DNA from: Paenibacillus sp. J31TS4
Lineage (GTDB): Bacteria; Bacillota; Bacilli; Paenibacillales; NBRC-103111
Length of the DNA stretch: 64,000 bases
Direction: 5' to 3'
Assembly: GCF_018403265.1 (NCBI RefSeq)
Contig: NZ_BOSI01000001.1
Span: 62,001 to 126,000, forward strand
Part shown: positions 43,886 to 54,022 of the stretch, one piece after another
How positions within the stretch are numbered: position 1 is the first letter of the stretch
Layout of the letters: each line of letters opens with the position of its first letter
Made by a program: the position numbers and the translations under genes
The notes under the pieces: generated by a model
Databases searched by the model: none
Told to the model about the DNA's origin: nothing
What the model saw: only the letters and a program-made list of their open reading frames with translations

Positions 43886-44977
43886 ATGACAACTTACCGC
43901 TATCGGCTGGATCTCCAGTTGTTCTCGCAAGACAAGTCGGAGCCGGCTACCCCCAAGAAAAAAGAAGATGCCAGGAAAAAAGGCCAGGTTGCTAAAAGCA
44001 TGGAGCTGCCCGGCGCGTTCATTCTCCTGTTCACCTTCGTCTCGTTCCTCTTGCTGGGCGGCTTTCTGAAAGAAAGAATGCTAGGGATGTTCACCTCCAT
44101 CTTCATGTACGACTTGCTGTCCGAGGTAACGATCCGCAATACGTCTCACCTGTTCAATCAGCTCCTGGTGGAAGGCTTGATTATGCTGGCCCCCATCTTT
44201 CTGATCTCGGTGCTGCTCGCTTTGCTCGGCAACTTTATGCAGATCGGCTTTCTCCTGACTGGCGATCCGCTCAAAATGAAGTTCAGCAAGCTGAATCCGG
44301 TCGAGGGCGCCAAAAAAATCTTCGGGCTTCGCTCGCTCGTTGAGATGCTCAAATCGATGTTCAAGCTGACCGTCATCGGAGTCATTGTTGCTCTCACGCT
44401 GTGGGGGGAGAAAGAGAACCTGCTGGGATTGGCACGGATGCCGCTCGACTCGACGATGTCCTATGTCGGCAAGCTGATCGTCATGCTCGGCGTGAAGATC
44501 GGGATAGGGTTCGTGGCGCTGGCGTTCTTCGATTTTCTGTACCAAAAGTATGAGCATGCCAAGCAGCTGCGCATGTCCAAGCAGGAAATAAAGGACGAGT
44601 ACAAAAAAATCGAGGGCGATCCGCTCATCAAAGCGAAGATCAAGGAACGGCAGCGGCGGATGGCCATGCAGCGCATGATGCAGGACATCCCGAAGGCCGA
44701 TGTCATTATCACCAACCCGACTCACTTCGCCGTCGCGCTCCAGTACCAATCCGGGCAGATGGAAGCTCCCCGCGTGATCGCCAAGGGAGCGGACTTCGTC
44801 GCCCTGAAGATAAAGGAAAAGGCTAAGGAGCACGGCATCATTACAATGGAGAACAAGCCGCTGGCCAGGGCGCTGTTCAACCGGGTCGAGATCGGGGAGA
44901 CCATTCCCGCAGACCTGTTCCAGGCGGTAGCGGAAGTACTGGCTTACGTATACAAGCTGAAAGGCCGCGCGAATTAA
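43886..44977 (+). CDS. flhB: Flagellar export switch protein FlhB
   Basis: FlhB regulates substrate choice in flagellar export. The 363-residue protein has four membrane segments in its first 210 residues and the C-terminal domain with the self-cleavage site Asn277-Pro-Thr-His280 (ITNPTHFAVAL), then VIAKGADFVALKIKEKAKEH. The shorter homologue YlqH (12768-13094) lacks both the membrane part and the cleavage motif. GGGAGGCAGACG precedes the ATG. Confidence 0.97.
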   Translation: MTTYRYRLDLQLFSQDKSEPATPKKKEDARKKGQVAKSMELPGAFILLFTFVSFLLLGGFLKERMLGMFTSIFMYDLLSEVTIRNTSHLFNQLLVEGLIMLAPIFLISVLLALLGNFMQIGFLLTGDPLKMKFSKLNPVEGAKKIFGLRSLVEMLKSMFKLTVIGVIVALTLWGEKENLLGLARMPLDSTMSYVGKLIVMLGVKIGIGFVALAFFDFLYQKYEHAKQLRMSKQEIKDEYKKIEGDPLIKAKIKERQRRMAMQRMMQDIPKADVIITNPTHFAVALQYQSGQMEAPRVIAKGADFVALKIKEKAKEHGIITMENKPLARALFNRVEIGETIPADLFQAVAEVLAYVYKLKGRAN

Positions 44978-44999
44978 TCAGCTATGGAGGAGAAGTGCC

Positions 45000-47033
45000 G
45001 TGAAAACAAAGGATTTGCTCATATTGGTAGGAATCATAGGGATCGTCCTGATGATGGTCGTTCCGGTTCCGATCCCCATGCTCGACGTTCTCCTCATCAT
45101 CAACATTTCGCTCGCGCTGATCATTCTGCTTGTCGCGATGAATACCCAGGATGCGCTGCAATTTTCCATCTTTCCGTCGCTCCTGCTGATCACGACTCTC
45201 TATCGGCTGACCCTTAATATCTCGACGACGCGAAACATTCTCGCTCATGCCGAGGCCGGCCATGTGGTCGAAACGTTCGGCGGCTTCGTCGCCCAGGGCA
45301 ATCTCGTCGTCGGCTTCGTCGTCTTCCTCATTCTGGTCGTCGTTCAGTTTATCGTCATTACCAAGGGCTCGGAGCGCGTGGCCGAGGTCGCGGCACGATT
45401 CACGCTCGATGCGATGCCCGGCAAGCAAATGAGCATTGACGCGGATTTGAACGCCGGCATGATCAACGAGAAACAGGCGCGCGAGCGCCGGCAAAAAATC
45501 GAGCGGGAAGCGGATTTTTACGGCGCGATGGACGGCGCCAGCAAATTTGTCAAAGGAGACGCCATCGCAGGGATCATCATTCTCATAATCAATCTGATCG
45601 GCGGCTTGATTATTGGAATGATGTACCATGACATGTCGATCGGCGAAGCGGCGGCGACCTTCTCGAAGCTGACGATCGGCGACGGTCTCGTCAGCCAGAT
45701 CCCGGCGCTTCTCATCTCTACCGCGGCGGGTCTGATCGTGACGCGGGCATCCTCGGAGGGCAATCTCGCTTCCGATATTACGTCGCAGATTCTGTCGTAT
45801 CCGAAGCTGCTGTACATCGTAGCGGGCACCATCCTCTTGCTCGGCCTCTTCACTCCAATCGGTCTCATTACAACCGTCCCGATCGCCGGCATCTTGATCG
45901 TGTCGGCCTTCCGGATGCAGAAGAACCTGAACCGCAAACAGGAGGAGGAGCAGCAGATCGAAGAGGAGCAGCAAATCGAGGAGGTCCGGAGTCCCGAAAG
46001 TGTCATCAGCCTCCTTCAAGTAGATCCGATCGAATTCGAGTTCGGCTATGGACTCATTCCGCTTGCGGATGCGCAGCAGGGCGGCGATCTGCTCGACCGG
46101 ATTATCCTTATCCGCCGGCAATGCGCGTTGGAACTCGGGATTGTCGTGCCGGTTATCCGGATTCGCGACAATATCCAGCTGAAGCCCAACCAGTATGTCA
46201 TCAAGATCAAAGGCAACACGGTGGCGAGCGGCGATTTGCTGCTGAATCACTATCTGGCGATGAGCCCGGGCTTCGACGACGAATCGGTAATCGGCATCGA
46301 CACGACCGAGCCGGCATTCGGTCTTCCGGCGCTGTGGGTGGACGAGCAGATGAAGGAACGGGCGGAGATGTCGGGCTATACCGTAGTCGATCCGCCATCG
46401 GTAGTGGCGACGCACTTGACCGAGATCATCAAGAAGCACGCTTACGAGCTGCTCGGCAGACAGGAGACCAAGGCGCTCATCGACAATGTCAAGGAGACGC
46501 ATCCTGCGCTCGTCGACGAGCTCATCCCGAATCTGTTCTCTCTCGGCGACATTCAGAAGGTACTGGTCAAGCTGCTGAAGGAAAAGGTGTCCGTCCGCGA
46601 TCTCGTTACGATTCTGGAGACGCTCGCCGATTACGGGACGTACACCAAGGATCCCGACATTCTGACGGAGTATGTGCGGCAGGGCCTGTCGCGCCAGATT
46701 ACGCTTCAATATTCCCAGTCAGACGATTCCATGAAGGTGATCACGGTCGGTCCCTTGCTGGAGAAGAAGCTCGCCGAATCGGTCCAGCAAAGCGATCAAG
46801 GGTCTTATCTGGCTCTCGATCCGGCTTCCTCGCAGATGATCTTCCACCGGCTGAACGAGCAGGTCGGCAAGGCGCTGCAGGCGGGCCAGCAGCCGGTGCT
46901 GCTCACCTCGCCGACAATCCGGATGTACCTGCGCCAGCTGCTCGAGCGCACGATGCAGGATATTCCGGTCCTGTCTTACAGCGAGCTTGAGCCCAACGTC
47001 GAAATCCAAAGTGTGGGAGTGGTCAATTTATGA
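45000..47033 (+). CDS. flhA: Flagellar export protein FlhA
   Basis: FlhA is the proton-driven export platform. The 677-residue protein has eight membrane segments in the first half, with RLTLNISTTRNIL and the conserved loop PGKQMSIDADLNAGMI, ARERRQKIEREADFYGAMDG, and a large cytoplasmic C-terminal domain (from about 330). It starts with GTG after ATGGAGGAGAA. Its stop overlaps the flhF start (ATGA). Confidence 0.97.
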   Translation: MKTKDLLILVGIIGIVLMMVVPVPIPMLDVLLIINISLALIILLVAMNTQDALQFSIFPSLLLITTLYRLTLNISTTRNILAHAEAGHVVETFGGFVAQGNLVVGFVVFLILVVVQFIVITKGSERVAEVAARFTLDAMPGKQMSIDADLNAGMINEKQARERRQKIEREADFYGAMDGASKFVKGDAIAGIIILIINLIGGLIIGMMYHDMSIGEAAATFSKLTIGDGLVSQIPALLISTAAGLIVTRASSEGNLASDITSQILSYPKLLYIVAGTILLLGLFTPIGLITTVPIAGILIVSAFRMQKNLNRKQEEEQQIEEEQQIEEVRSPESVISLLQVDPIEFEFGYGLIPLADAQQGGDLLDRIILIRRQCALELGIVVPVIRIRDNIQLKPNQYVIKIKGNTVASGDLLLNHYLAMSPGFDDESVIGIDTTEPAFGLPALWVDEQMKERAEMSGYTVVDPPSVVATHLTEIIKKHAYELLGRQETKALIDNVKETHPALVDELIPNLFSLGDIQKVLVKLLKEKVSVRDLVTILETLADYGTYTKDPDILTEYVRQGLSRQITLQYSQSDDSMKVITVGPLLEKKLAESVQQSDQGSYLALDPASSQMIFHRLNEQVGKALQAGQQPVLLTSPTIRMYLRQLLERTMQDIPVLSYSELEPNVEIQSVGVVNL

Positions 47034-48415
47034 AGGTTAAACGGTATGTAGTCGATACGATGCCCGACGCGCTCCTGCAGATTCGGTCGGATTTGGGCAA
47101 GGACGCGGTCATCCTGAATACGAAGGAAATCCGGGTCGGCGGCATTTTGGGCTTGTTCAGCAAGAAGAAGATCGAGGTCATGGCGGCCGTCGACGAGACC
47201 GAGCGTACGGCGCCAGCCGCGTCCGCCTCGAGGCAGCAGGCCGGCGAAGAACTGCTGGCGCAGCTGACGCAGGCGATGTCGTCACTGGCCGCGGCCAAGG
47301 CACCGGGGGTTGGTCAGCCGCCCGCTCCTGACAGTGCGGCGATCAATCCGTCTCCGGCTCCGCCCGTGGAACGCACGGAAGTTCGGCAACCGAAACCGCT
47401 GGCTCCCCGCTTCCCGGAGGCCCGCTATGCCGCCGCTACGGGTCGCCAGGAGCTGGCTGCCGCTGCTGCCGAGCCTCGGCCGTCTTCTACACCGGAAGAT
47501 GTGCTGCGGCCAGCGGCTAAACAACCGGAGGAGCAGGAGCTGCTTCTCAAGGAAATCCGGCAAATGAAAGAAATGATGAGCCGGCTGAGCGTCTCCAGCC
47601 ATACCGCGTCGTCCGACGAGCCGGAGCAGTGGAGTCGGCTTCGGGAACGGCTAGCCCTTCAGGAGGTGGAGCCCGGCCTGGCCGAAGAGCTGCTGGGTGA
47701 GCTTCGGCAGGAGATGGAAACGGAAGCGTCCGATTGGGACGAAACGGAGCTGCTTCGCCGGGCCCGTCGCCGGATTGTCCGGACGCTGGAGGGAAGCGGA
47801 GTAGAACCGATCCGGCCGGACAGCCGCATCGTGCACTTCGTTGGACCGACCGGCGTGGGCAAGACGACCACCATCGCCAAGCTGGCGGCCGAGCAGGTGC
47901 TGAAGCACAAACGCAAGGTCGGCTTCATTACCTCGGATACGTACCGGATTGCGGCCGTCGAGCAGCTGAAAACTTACGCAGGCATTCTCAATATCCCGCT
48001 GGAGGTTGTCTTTTCCCCGCAGGATCTCCAGAAAGCCTTTGATCGGCTCAGCGGCTGCGAGGTGCTGTTCATGGACACGGCCGGACGTAATTTTCGTAAC
48101 GAGCTGTTCGTCTCTGAGCTCAACTCGCTTCTCGGCACAGGAGAGAATGCCGAGACGTACCTGGTCATGAGCCTGACGGCGAAGTACCGAGACATGCTCG
48201 TCATCACCGAGCATTTTCGCAAATTCCGCCTGGACAAGCTGCTGTTCACCAAGCTGGACGAAACGGACAGCTATGGTTCCGTCTACAACCTGACCCGCCA
48301 GTTCGGCCTCCCGCTGTCCTATCTGGCAAACGGCCAGAATGTGCCGGACGACATCGAACTGGCGGATCCGCGCCGATTGGCCGCCCTGCTGCTGGGAGAC
48401 GATGCCCATGCGTGA
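47030..48415 (+). CDS. flhF: Flagellar SRP-type GTPase FlhF
   Basis: FlhF controls where flagella are placed. The 461-residue protein has the basic N-terminus MKVKRYVVDTMPDALLQIRS, a variable Ala/Pro linker (65-160), and an NG GTPase domain with Walker [14 protein letters not shown] (near residue 271), DTAGR and TKLDETDSYG. It overlaps flhA by four bases and runs eight bases into flhG. Confidence 0.95.
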   Translation: MKVKRYVVDTMPDALLQIRSDLGKDAVILNTKEIRVGGILGLFSKKKIEVMAAVDETERTAPAASASRQQAGEELLAQLTQAMSSLAAAKAPGVGQPPAPDSAAINPSPAPPVERTEVRQPKPLAPRFPEARYAAATGRQELAAAAAEPRPSSTPEDVLRPAAKQPEEQELLLKEIRQMKEMMSRLSVSSHTASSDEPEQWSRLRERLALQEVEPGLAEELLGELRQEMETEASDWDETELLRRARRRIVRTLEGSGVEPIRPDSRIVHFVGPTGVGKTTTIAKLAAEQVLKHKRKVGFITSDTYRIAAVEQLKTYAGILNIPLEVVFSPQDLQKAFDRLSGCEVLFMDTAGRNFRNELFVSELNSLLGTGENAETYLVMSLTAKYRDMLVITEHFRKFRLDKLLFTKLDETDSYGSVYNLTRQFGLPLSYLANGQNVPDDIELADPRRLAALLLGDDAHA

Positions 48416-49316
48416 TCAAGCTCAAGCGCTTCGTGATTTGATGAGCGGGCGGCATACAGCGGCCGCCCAGATGGAACCCGCGCCGCCGTCCCTACCTGCC
48501 GAATCGGCCGCCCGCATCCTGGCGGTGACGAGCGGCAAGGGCGGCGTTGGCAAGTCGAATTTCTCGCTTAACTTTGCTCTGGCTCTTCAGGCTAGAGGCA
48601 AACGGGTGCTTGTCTTCGACGCCGATATCGGCCTAGCCAATATCGATGTCCTGCTTGGCGATCACCCTCCTTACAATCTCTATCATCTTCTGAACCGGGA
48701 ACGCACGATGGAGGAGATCATTCGCGAGCATTCGTCAGGCGTCTCGTTTATTGCCGGCGGGTCGGGGTTTCGCGAGCTGCTCGATCTGAGTCCCGAAGAG
48801 CTCGACTCGTTTGCTGCCCAGATCGAGACGCTCAGCACCCGATACGATTACATTTTGTTCGACACCGGGGCGGGGCTGTCCAAGGAGACGCTCAAGTTCA
48901 TCCTCGCCGCCGAAGAGACGATTCTGGTCACGACTCCCGAGCCGACCTCGCTCACCGACGCCTATGCGATTTTGAAGATGGTCGCCGGGATGGACCGGAC
49001 GGTTACGTACCGGCTTGTGGTGAACCGCGTTTCGTATCCGAAGGAAGGCCAGGCGACGGCGGATAACTTTCGGATGGCGGCCGAGCGGTTCCTTAGCCTG
49101 GACATCCCGCTGCTCGGGTTTATCCCCGACGACCCATATGTTTCAAAGGCGGTTCGCAAGCAGACTCCGTTTCTCGCCGCATTCCCGACATGTCCGGCGA
49201 GCCGAAGCATACGGGAGCTGGCCGACCAGATGGATGCGGGAGCGCCGAAGCCGCAAGACCGGGAGTCCGGGATGGCGAGATTCGTCAAGAAGATGGTTAA
49301 TCTGCTCCGTCAATAG
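48408..49316 (+). CDS. flhG: MinD-like ATPase FlhG (YlxH)
   Basis: FlhG activates the FlhF GTPase and regulates flagellar number and position. The 302-residue protein has the FlhF-activating N-terminal motif DQAQALRDLM (near residue 3), the deviant Walker A SGKGGVGKSNFSLNFA (from about 42), FDADIGLANIDVLLG and a C-terminal amphipathic helix (ARFVKKMVNLLRQ). ATG 48408 is nine bases after GGGAG; ATG 48402 is the alternative. Confidence 0.94.
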   Translation: MRDQAQALRDLMSGRHTAAAQMEPAPPSLPAESAARILAVTSGKGGVGKSNFSLNFALALQARGKRVLVFDADIGLANIDVLLGDHPPYNLYHLLNRERTMEEIIREHSSGVSFIAGGSGFRELLDLSPEELDSFAAQIETLSTRYDYILFDTGAGLSKETLKFILAAEETILVTTPEPTSLTDAYAILKMVAGMDRTVTYRLVVNRVSYPKEGQATADNFRMAAERFLSLDIPLLGFIPDDPYVSKAVRKQTPFLAAFPTCPASRSIRELADQMDAGAPKPQDRESGMARFVKKMVNLLRQ

Positions 49317-49350
49317 TCAGCAGCGCTTAAGCAAGAGGAGGTCGGAATAG

Positions 49351-50823
49351 ATGAAGCCATATCAAGTATTAGTCGTGGACGATTCCATGTTCATGCGCAA
49401 GCTGATCGCGGATCTGGTGGACAGCCATCCCGCCTTTCAGGTGGTGGGCACCGCTCGTAACGGGCGGGAGGCGGTGGAGCGGAATCGGGAACTGAAGCCG
49501 GACGTCGTGACGATGGACGTGGAGATGCCCGAAATGAACGGAATCGAAGCGGTGGAAGCCATTATGGCGGATCGCCCGGTCCCGATCATTATGCTGAGCA
49601 GCTTGACCGAGGAAGGGGCGGAGGCGACGCTGCGGGCGTTGGAGGCCGGCGCTTTCGATTTCCTGCAGAAGCCCTCCGGATCCTTGTCGCTCGATATTTA
49701 TAAAGTAAGAGACCGGCTGCACAGCCAACTGGAAAGCGCGGCAAATTCCCGGCGCAGCCAGCCGCCGGAGGAGGTCCCCGTCAAGCAGGAGACGGTTAAG
49801 CCGGATCGCGCACTGGCGCCCAAGCCAGAAGTACGCCGTCCCGCAGCTCAGGGGGTATCGATAAAGCGGCAGGGGACCGAGCCGGAAGCGCCCCGATTTG
49901 GCTCAACTTGTCTGGGGGCCGAGCCGGCAGCCGCGGCGGGCCTAGGCTCTAAGCCGGGGAAGCGCACGTCCGCGAAGAGTGCCGAGAAGACGTCCGCCGG
50001 AACAGCCGGGCCGGATGTCCTGCCGGAGCCGCTTTCCGCGCGTCCGACGGCTGGGCAAACGAGGACTCAACCGGCCGAGCGAGCGCCGAACGTGGACAGG
50101 CGGGTCACGGACCGCACGCAGCCGCCGGGATCCGCTGGCCGGGAGGCAAGCCCCGCCAAGCGTGTCGAGCAGACTCCCGCAGCCGCTTCGGCAATGCCGC
50201 AGCAGAGCGGGGCGGCCGGTGGGCGGGAGTTCGCTGACGTGATCGCGATTGGCACCTCGACGGGCGGCCCGAGAGCTTTGCAGACTGTCCTCGGCGGCTT
50301 GCCGGCCTCGCTGTCCGCGCCGGTGCTGGTCGTCCAGCATATGCCGCCTCACTTTACCAAGTCGCTCGCCAACCGGCTGAACGTCACTACGCCTTTGCGC
50401 GTGGTCGAAGCCGAGGAGGGCATGGCGCCGGAAAAGGGGACCGCGTATATTGCGCCGGGCGGCAAGCATATGACATTGGTCCGGAGCGGACGCGGCTACA
50501 TGATCCGGTTGTCGGAGGAGCCTCCCCGCGCGGGGCATCGCCCGTCCGTGGATGAGCTGTTCGAATCGCTCACGGACTTTCGGGAGCTGCGCAGACACAT
50601 TGTCCTTCTTACCGGCATGGGCAGCGACGGGGCCAGCGGCATGCTGGCGCTGAAGGAAGCCGGCGCGGCCACCACGATTGCGGAAGCGGCCGATACTTGC
50701 GTCGTATACGGCATGCCCCGCTCGGCGATCGAGCGGGGGGCGGCAGGAGAGGTGCTTCCGCTGACACGCATTGCAACCCGTCTCACACAGAGGCTGTCGG
50801 AGAGGCAGAGCCGGCAGGAATAG
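49351..50823 (+). CDS. cheB: Chemotaxis methylesterase CheB with long linker
   Basis: CheB removes methyl groups (and deamidates) chemoreceptors after phosphorylation by CheA. The 490-residue protein has the receiver domain ([13 protein letters not shown]; Asp56 in [12 protein letters not shown]) to about 125, and the esterase from about 295 with the catalytic Ser in [11 protein letters not shown], His in QHMPPHF and Asp in [10 protein letters not shown]. The connecting segment of about 170 residues, rich in Pro, Ala, Arg and Glu, is much longer than usual; CheB is normally about 350 residues. AAGAGGAGGTCG precedes the ATG. Confidence 0.95.
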   Translation: MKPYQVLVVDDSMFMRKLIADLVDSHPAFQVVGTARNGREAVERNRELKPDVVTMDVEMPEMNGIEAVEAIMADRPVPIIMLSSLTEEGAEATLRALEAGAFDFLQKPSGSLSLDIYKVRDRLHSQLESAANSRRSQPPEEVPVKQETVKPDRALAPKPEVRRPAAQGVSIKRQGTEPEAPRFGSTCLGAEPAAAAGLGSKPGKRTSAKSAEKTSAGTAGPDVLPEPLSARPTAGQTRTQPAERAPNVDRRVTDRTQPPGSAGREASPAKRVEQTPAAASAMPQQSGAAGGREFADVIAIGTSTGGPRALQTVLGGLPASLSAPVLVVQHMPPHFTKSLANRLNVTTPLRVVEAEEGMAPEKGTAYIAPGGKHMTLVRSGRGYMIRLSEEPPRAGHRPSVDELFESLTDFRELRRHIVLLTGMGSDGASGMLALKEAGAATTIAEAADTCVVYGMPRSAIERGAAGEVLPLTRIATRLTQRLSERQSRQE

Positions 50824-50861
50824 ATCGATTAGTAGATTGCACCATTCGGAGGGGAACGGCT

Positions 50862-52907
50862 ATGGACTTGAATCAGTATTTATCGGTCTTCATCGAGGAG
50901 GCCAAGGATCACCTGCAGGCGATGAATGACAACTTGCTTCAGCTCGAGAACAACCCGACCGACATCTCGATCGTACAGGTCATCTTCCGGTCGGCCCATA
51001 CGCTAAAGGGCATGTCGGCGACGATGGGGTTCGAGGACATCGCCTCGCTTACCCACAAGATGGAAAACGTGCTGGACATGATCCGCAACGAGGAGCTGAG
51101 CGTCTCCACGCAGATCCTCGACACCATGTTCAGCTGTGCGGACGCTCTGGAGTCGATGGTGGCCGATATTATCGGAGGCGGAACCGGCAGTGCCGACGTC
51201 TCGGGACTGGTCGCGAGGCTCAAAGCGATCGTGGAGGGCGAGCCGGCTCCCCAGCAAGCGGCGGCAGCTGCGGTAACTGCGGGAGGATTGAATGAATTCG
51301 AACGCGGCGTACTGCTGTCCTCATTAGCGGCTGGCATGCAGGTGTACCGAATTCGGGTCGACCTGCGTTCCGACTGTCTGCTCAAGGCGGTTCGCGCGTA
51401 TATGGTCTTTCAGGTGCTGGAAAGCAAGGGTGAGGTAGCGGTATCCGACCCTCCCGCCGAAGAGATCGAGAAGGAGAATTTCGAGACTGGCTTCACCGTC
51501 TATCTCATCTCCGACCAGCCGGCGGCCGTCCTGCAGATGGAGCTAGAGAACGTTTCAGAGGTCGATCGGGTCGTCGTCGAAGCGCTCGACGAGGCACTGC
51601 TGAGCGGACAGGCTCCCGCTGCCCGGCAGGAGGCGCAGGAGGAGCTGCAAGCGGCCACCGATCAAACGGCGGCAGCTGCGACGGCCGCGGCTCCCGCTCC
51701 GCCGGCACCTCCGGCCCCCAAGCCGGTAGCCGCCAAGGCCGGCGCAGCTCCAGTTCAGAACCGATCCATCCGCGTGGATATCGAGAAGCTCGATACGCTC
51801 ATGAACCTGTTCAGCGAGCTGCTGATCGACCGCGTCCGACTGGAGCAGCTGGCCAGGGAAGTCCGCCATTCGGATCTGACCGACACGGTCGAGCATATGA
51901 GCCGTGTCTCAAGCGATCTGCAGAACCTGGTGCTCAAGCTGCGAATGGTGCAGGTGGATACCGTGTTCAACCGGTTCCCGCGCATGGTGCGCGATATTGC
52001 CAAAAACCTCGGCAAAAAAATCGACTTCGTGATCACGGGAGCCGATACCGAGCTTGACCGGACGCTGATTGACGAGATTGGCGACCCGCTCGTCCATCTC
52101 CTCCGCAACGCTCTCGACCACGGTGTCGAGACGCCCGACAAGCGAGCCGCCGCCGGGAAGCCGGAGACCGGTACGATCCAGCTGCGCGCCTATCATAGCG
52201 GCAATCATGTCTTCATCGAGATCGAGGATGACGGCAACGGCATTCACCGGGAAAAGGTGCTGAAGACCGCCTTGAACAAAGGCATCATTACCAAAGAGCA
52301 GGCCGACAAAATGTCGGACGCCGAAGCGGCGATGCTGCTGTTCGCCAGCGGCTTCAGCACGGCGGAGCAAATTTCGGACATTTCGGGACGCGGCGTCGGG
52401 CTGGATGTCGTCAAGACGAAGATCGAATCGCTCGGCGGTCATGTCACTGTTCAGACCAAACAGGGTGTCGGGACCATCTTTTCCGTGCAGCTTCCGCTCA
52501 CAATGAGCATCATTGCGGCCATGCTGATCTCAGTAGGCGGTGAGAAATATGCCATTCCGCTGTCGTCCATCGTGGAGACGGCGATCGTGAAGCCCGAGGC
52601 GATCCGGACGGTGCACGGCAATGCGATGCTTGATTACCGGGGAAGTGTCATTCCGGTCCTGTCGCTTCGCGAGGTACTGGAGATTCCCGGTGAAGCGCCG
52701 AAGTCCAAGAACGGCATCGAGCTGCTGGTCATCCGCAAAGGGGACAAGCTGGCGGCCGTGCTGGTGGACGGGTTCATCGGACAGCAGGAGATCGTCCTCA
52801 AATCGCTCGGCGCTTACTTGACCAATTTGTTTGCCATCTCGGGCGCGACGATTTTGGGAGACGGGCAAGTGGCTTTGATCCTGGATACGAACGCCTTGTT
52901 TAAATAA
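50862..52907 (+). CDS. cheA: Chemotaxis sensor histidine kinase CheA
   Basis: CheA phosphorylates itself and then CheY and CheB in response to receptors. The 681-residue protein has Hpt with the phosphorylated His46 (FRSAHTLKGMSATMGF), a P2 domain (about 140-270), an Ala/Pro linker, dimerisation, the HATPase (HLLRNALDHGVE, EDDGNGI, SDISGRGVGLDVVK) and the C-terminal CheW-like domain. ATG 50862 has GGAGGGGAACG upstream. Confidence 0.97.
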   Translation: MDLNQYLSVFIEEAKDHLQAMNDNLLQLENNPTDISIVQVIFRSAHTLKGMSATMGFEDIASLTHKMENVLDMIRNEELSVSTQILDTMFSCADALESMVADIIGGGTGSADVSGLVARLKAIVEGEPAPQQAAAAAVTAGGLNEFERGVLLSSLAAGMQVYRIRVDLRSDCLLKAVRAYMVFQVLESKGEVAVSDPPAEEIEKENFETGFTVYLISDQPAAVLQMELENVSEVDRVVVEALDEALLSGQAPAARQEAQEELQAATDQTAAAATAAAPAPPAPPAPKPVAAKAGAAPVQNRSIRVDIEKLDTLMNLFSELLIDRVRLEQLAREVRHSDLTDTVEHMSRVSSDLQNLVLKLRMVQVDTVFNRFPRMVRDIAKNLGKKIDFVITGADTELDRTLIDEIGDPLVHLLRNALDHGVETPDKRAAAGKPETGTIQLRAYHSGNHVFIEIEDDGNGIHREKVLKTALNKGIITKEQADKMSDAEAAMLLFASGFSTAEQISDISGRGVGLDVVKTKIESLGGHVTVQTKQGVGTIFSVQLPLTMSIIAAMLISVGGEKYAIPLSSIVETAIVKPEAIRTVHGNAMLDYRGSVIPVLSLREVLEIPGEAPKSKNGIELLVIRKGDKLAAVLVDGFIGQQEIVLKSLGAYLTNLFAISGATILGDGQVALILDTNALFK

Positions 52908-52934
52908 TGGATAACTGCGAGGAGGCATATTGCC

Positions 52935-53396
52935 ATGGGTGAGGAATTGAAGGTCATTGTGTTTGCGCTTGGCACGGAAGAATACGGCATTCAGGTGGAG
53001 CAGGTTCGCACCATCGAACGGATGCTGCCGATGACGCGGGTTCCCAAAACCCCCGCCTTCATTAAAGGAGTCGTCAATCTGCGCGGAGTCGTGACGCCGG
53101 TTATCGACCTGCGCAGCCGGTTCGGGCTTCCGGAGTCCGAATACACCGATGCAACCCGGATTGTTGTCGTGAAGGTGAACGACATGGAAGTCGGCTTTAT
53201 CGTTGATTCCGCCAACGACGTCACGAGCGTGAACGAGGATAACATTACCGATCCACCTGAGATTGTCGGTGGAATCAAGGCCAAGTATCTGCGCGGCATC
53301 GCACGGATAAGCGAGGAGAAGCTGCTCGTTCTGCTCAACTTGGAAGAGGTGCTGAACAAGAAGGAGATTATCCAGCTTGAGCAATTCGAGGGGTAA
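52935..53396 (+). CDS. cheW: Chemotaxis coupling protein CheW
   Basis: CheW couples CheA to receptors. The 153-residue protein is a single CheW domain (EYGIQVEQVRTIERMLPMTR, VVNLRGVVTPVIDLRSRFGL). GCGAGGAGGCAT precedes the ATG; cheC begins five bases after the stop. Confidence 0.97.
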   Translation: MGEELKVIVFALGTEEYGIQVEQVRTIERMLPMTRVPKTPAFIKGVVNLRGVVTPVIDLRSRFGLPESEYTDATRIVVVKVNDMEVGFIVDSANDVTSVNEDNITDPPEIVGGIKAKYLRGIARISEEKLLVLLNLEEVLNKKEIIQLEQFEG

Positions 53397-53401
53397 GCGG
53401 C

Positions 53402-54022
53402 ATGAGTGAAGTCAAACAATTCGAACCCTTTCAGATGGATGTTCTGAAGGAAGTGGGGAATATAGGCGCCGGTCATGCCGCGACTGCACTGTCCAAACTC
53501 CTCGACAAGCCGATCGATATGCGGGTGCCGACCGTCCGGATCGTCTCCTTCGAGGAAATCTCGGACTGTCTCGGCGGCGCCGAAGAGATCGTTGTGGCTG
53601 TGTTTTTGCGGGCAGAGGGAGAGGCGCCGGGCAACTTGTTCCTGTTCTTCACGATAGACTCGGCCAGGCGGCTGCTTCGCCAGATGGCGGGACTTACCGC
53701 AGGAGGAGAGGAAGGCTTCACCGAGATGGAACTGTCGGCTTTGCAGGAGATCGGCAACATTCTTGCCGGTTCCTATCTAACCTCTCTGTCCGAGCTGACG
53801 CGCATGACATTGACTCCGTCCGTGCCTTCGCTGGCCATCGATATGGCAGGAGCCATTCTCGGATACGGCGTCATGGAATACGGAGCTAGCGGGGATCATG
53901 CGCTCCTGATCGACACTTCGTTCCTGAACGGAACGGAGGAGACGGCCGGCCGGTTTTTCTACATTCCGGATCCGACCTCCTTCGAAGCGATCTTTGAGGC
54001 GCTGGGAGTGCCGACTCCATGA
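53402..54022 (+). CDS. cheC: CheY-P phosphatase CheC
   Basis: CheC dephosphorylates CheY-P and is stimulated by CheD. The 206-residue protein has both active-site motifs with Glu and Asn: DVLKEVGNIGAGHAATALSK (Glu17, Asn20) and ALQEIGNILAGSYLTSLSEL. The stop overlaps the cheD start by four bases. Confidence 0.96.
   Translation: MSEVKQFEPFQMDVLKEVGNIGAGHAATALSKLLDKPIDMRVPTVRIVSFEEISDCLGGAEEIVVAVFLRAEGEAPGNLFLFFTIDSARRLLRQMAGLTAGGEEGFTEMELSALQEIGNILAGSYLTSLSELTRMTLTPSVPSLAIDMAGAILGYGVMEYGASGDHALLIDTSFLNGTEETAGRFFYIPDPTSFEAIFEALGVPTP

Noticed and set aside
44982-46709. A 575-codon minus-strand frame across flhA
   Set aside because: It is antisense to flhA with shadow composition, and there is no ribosome binding site.
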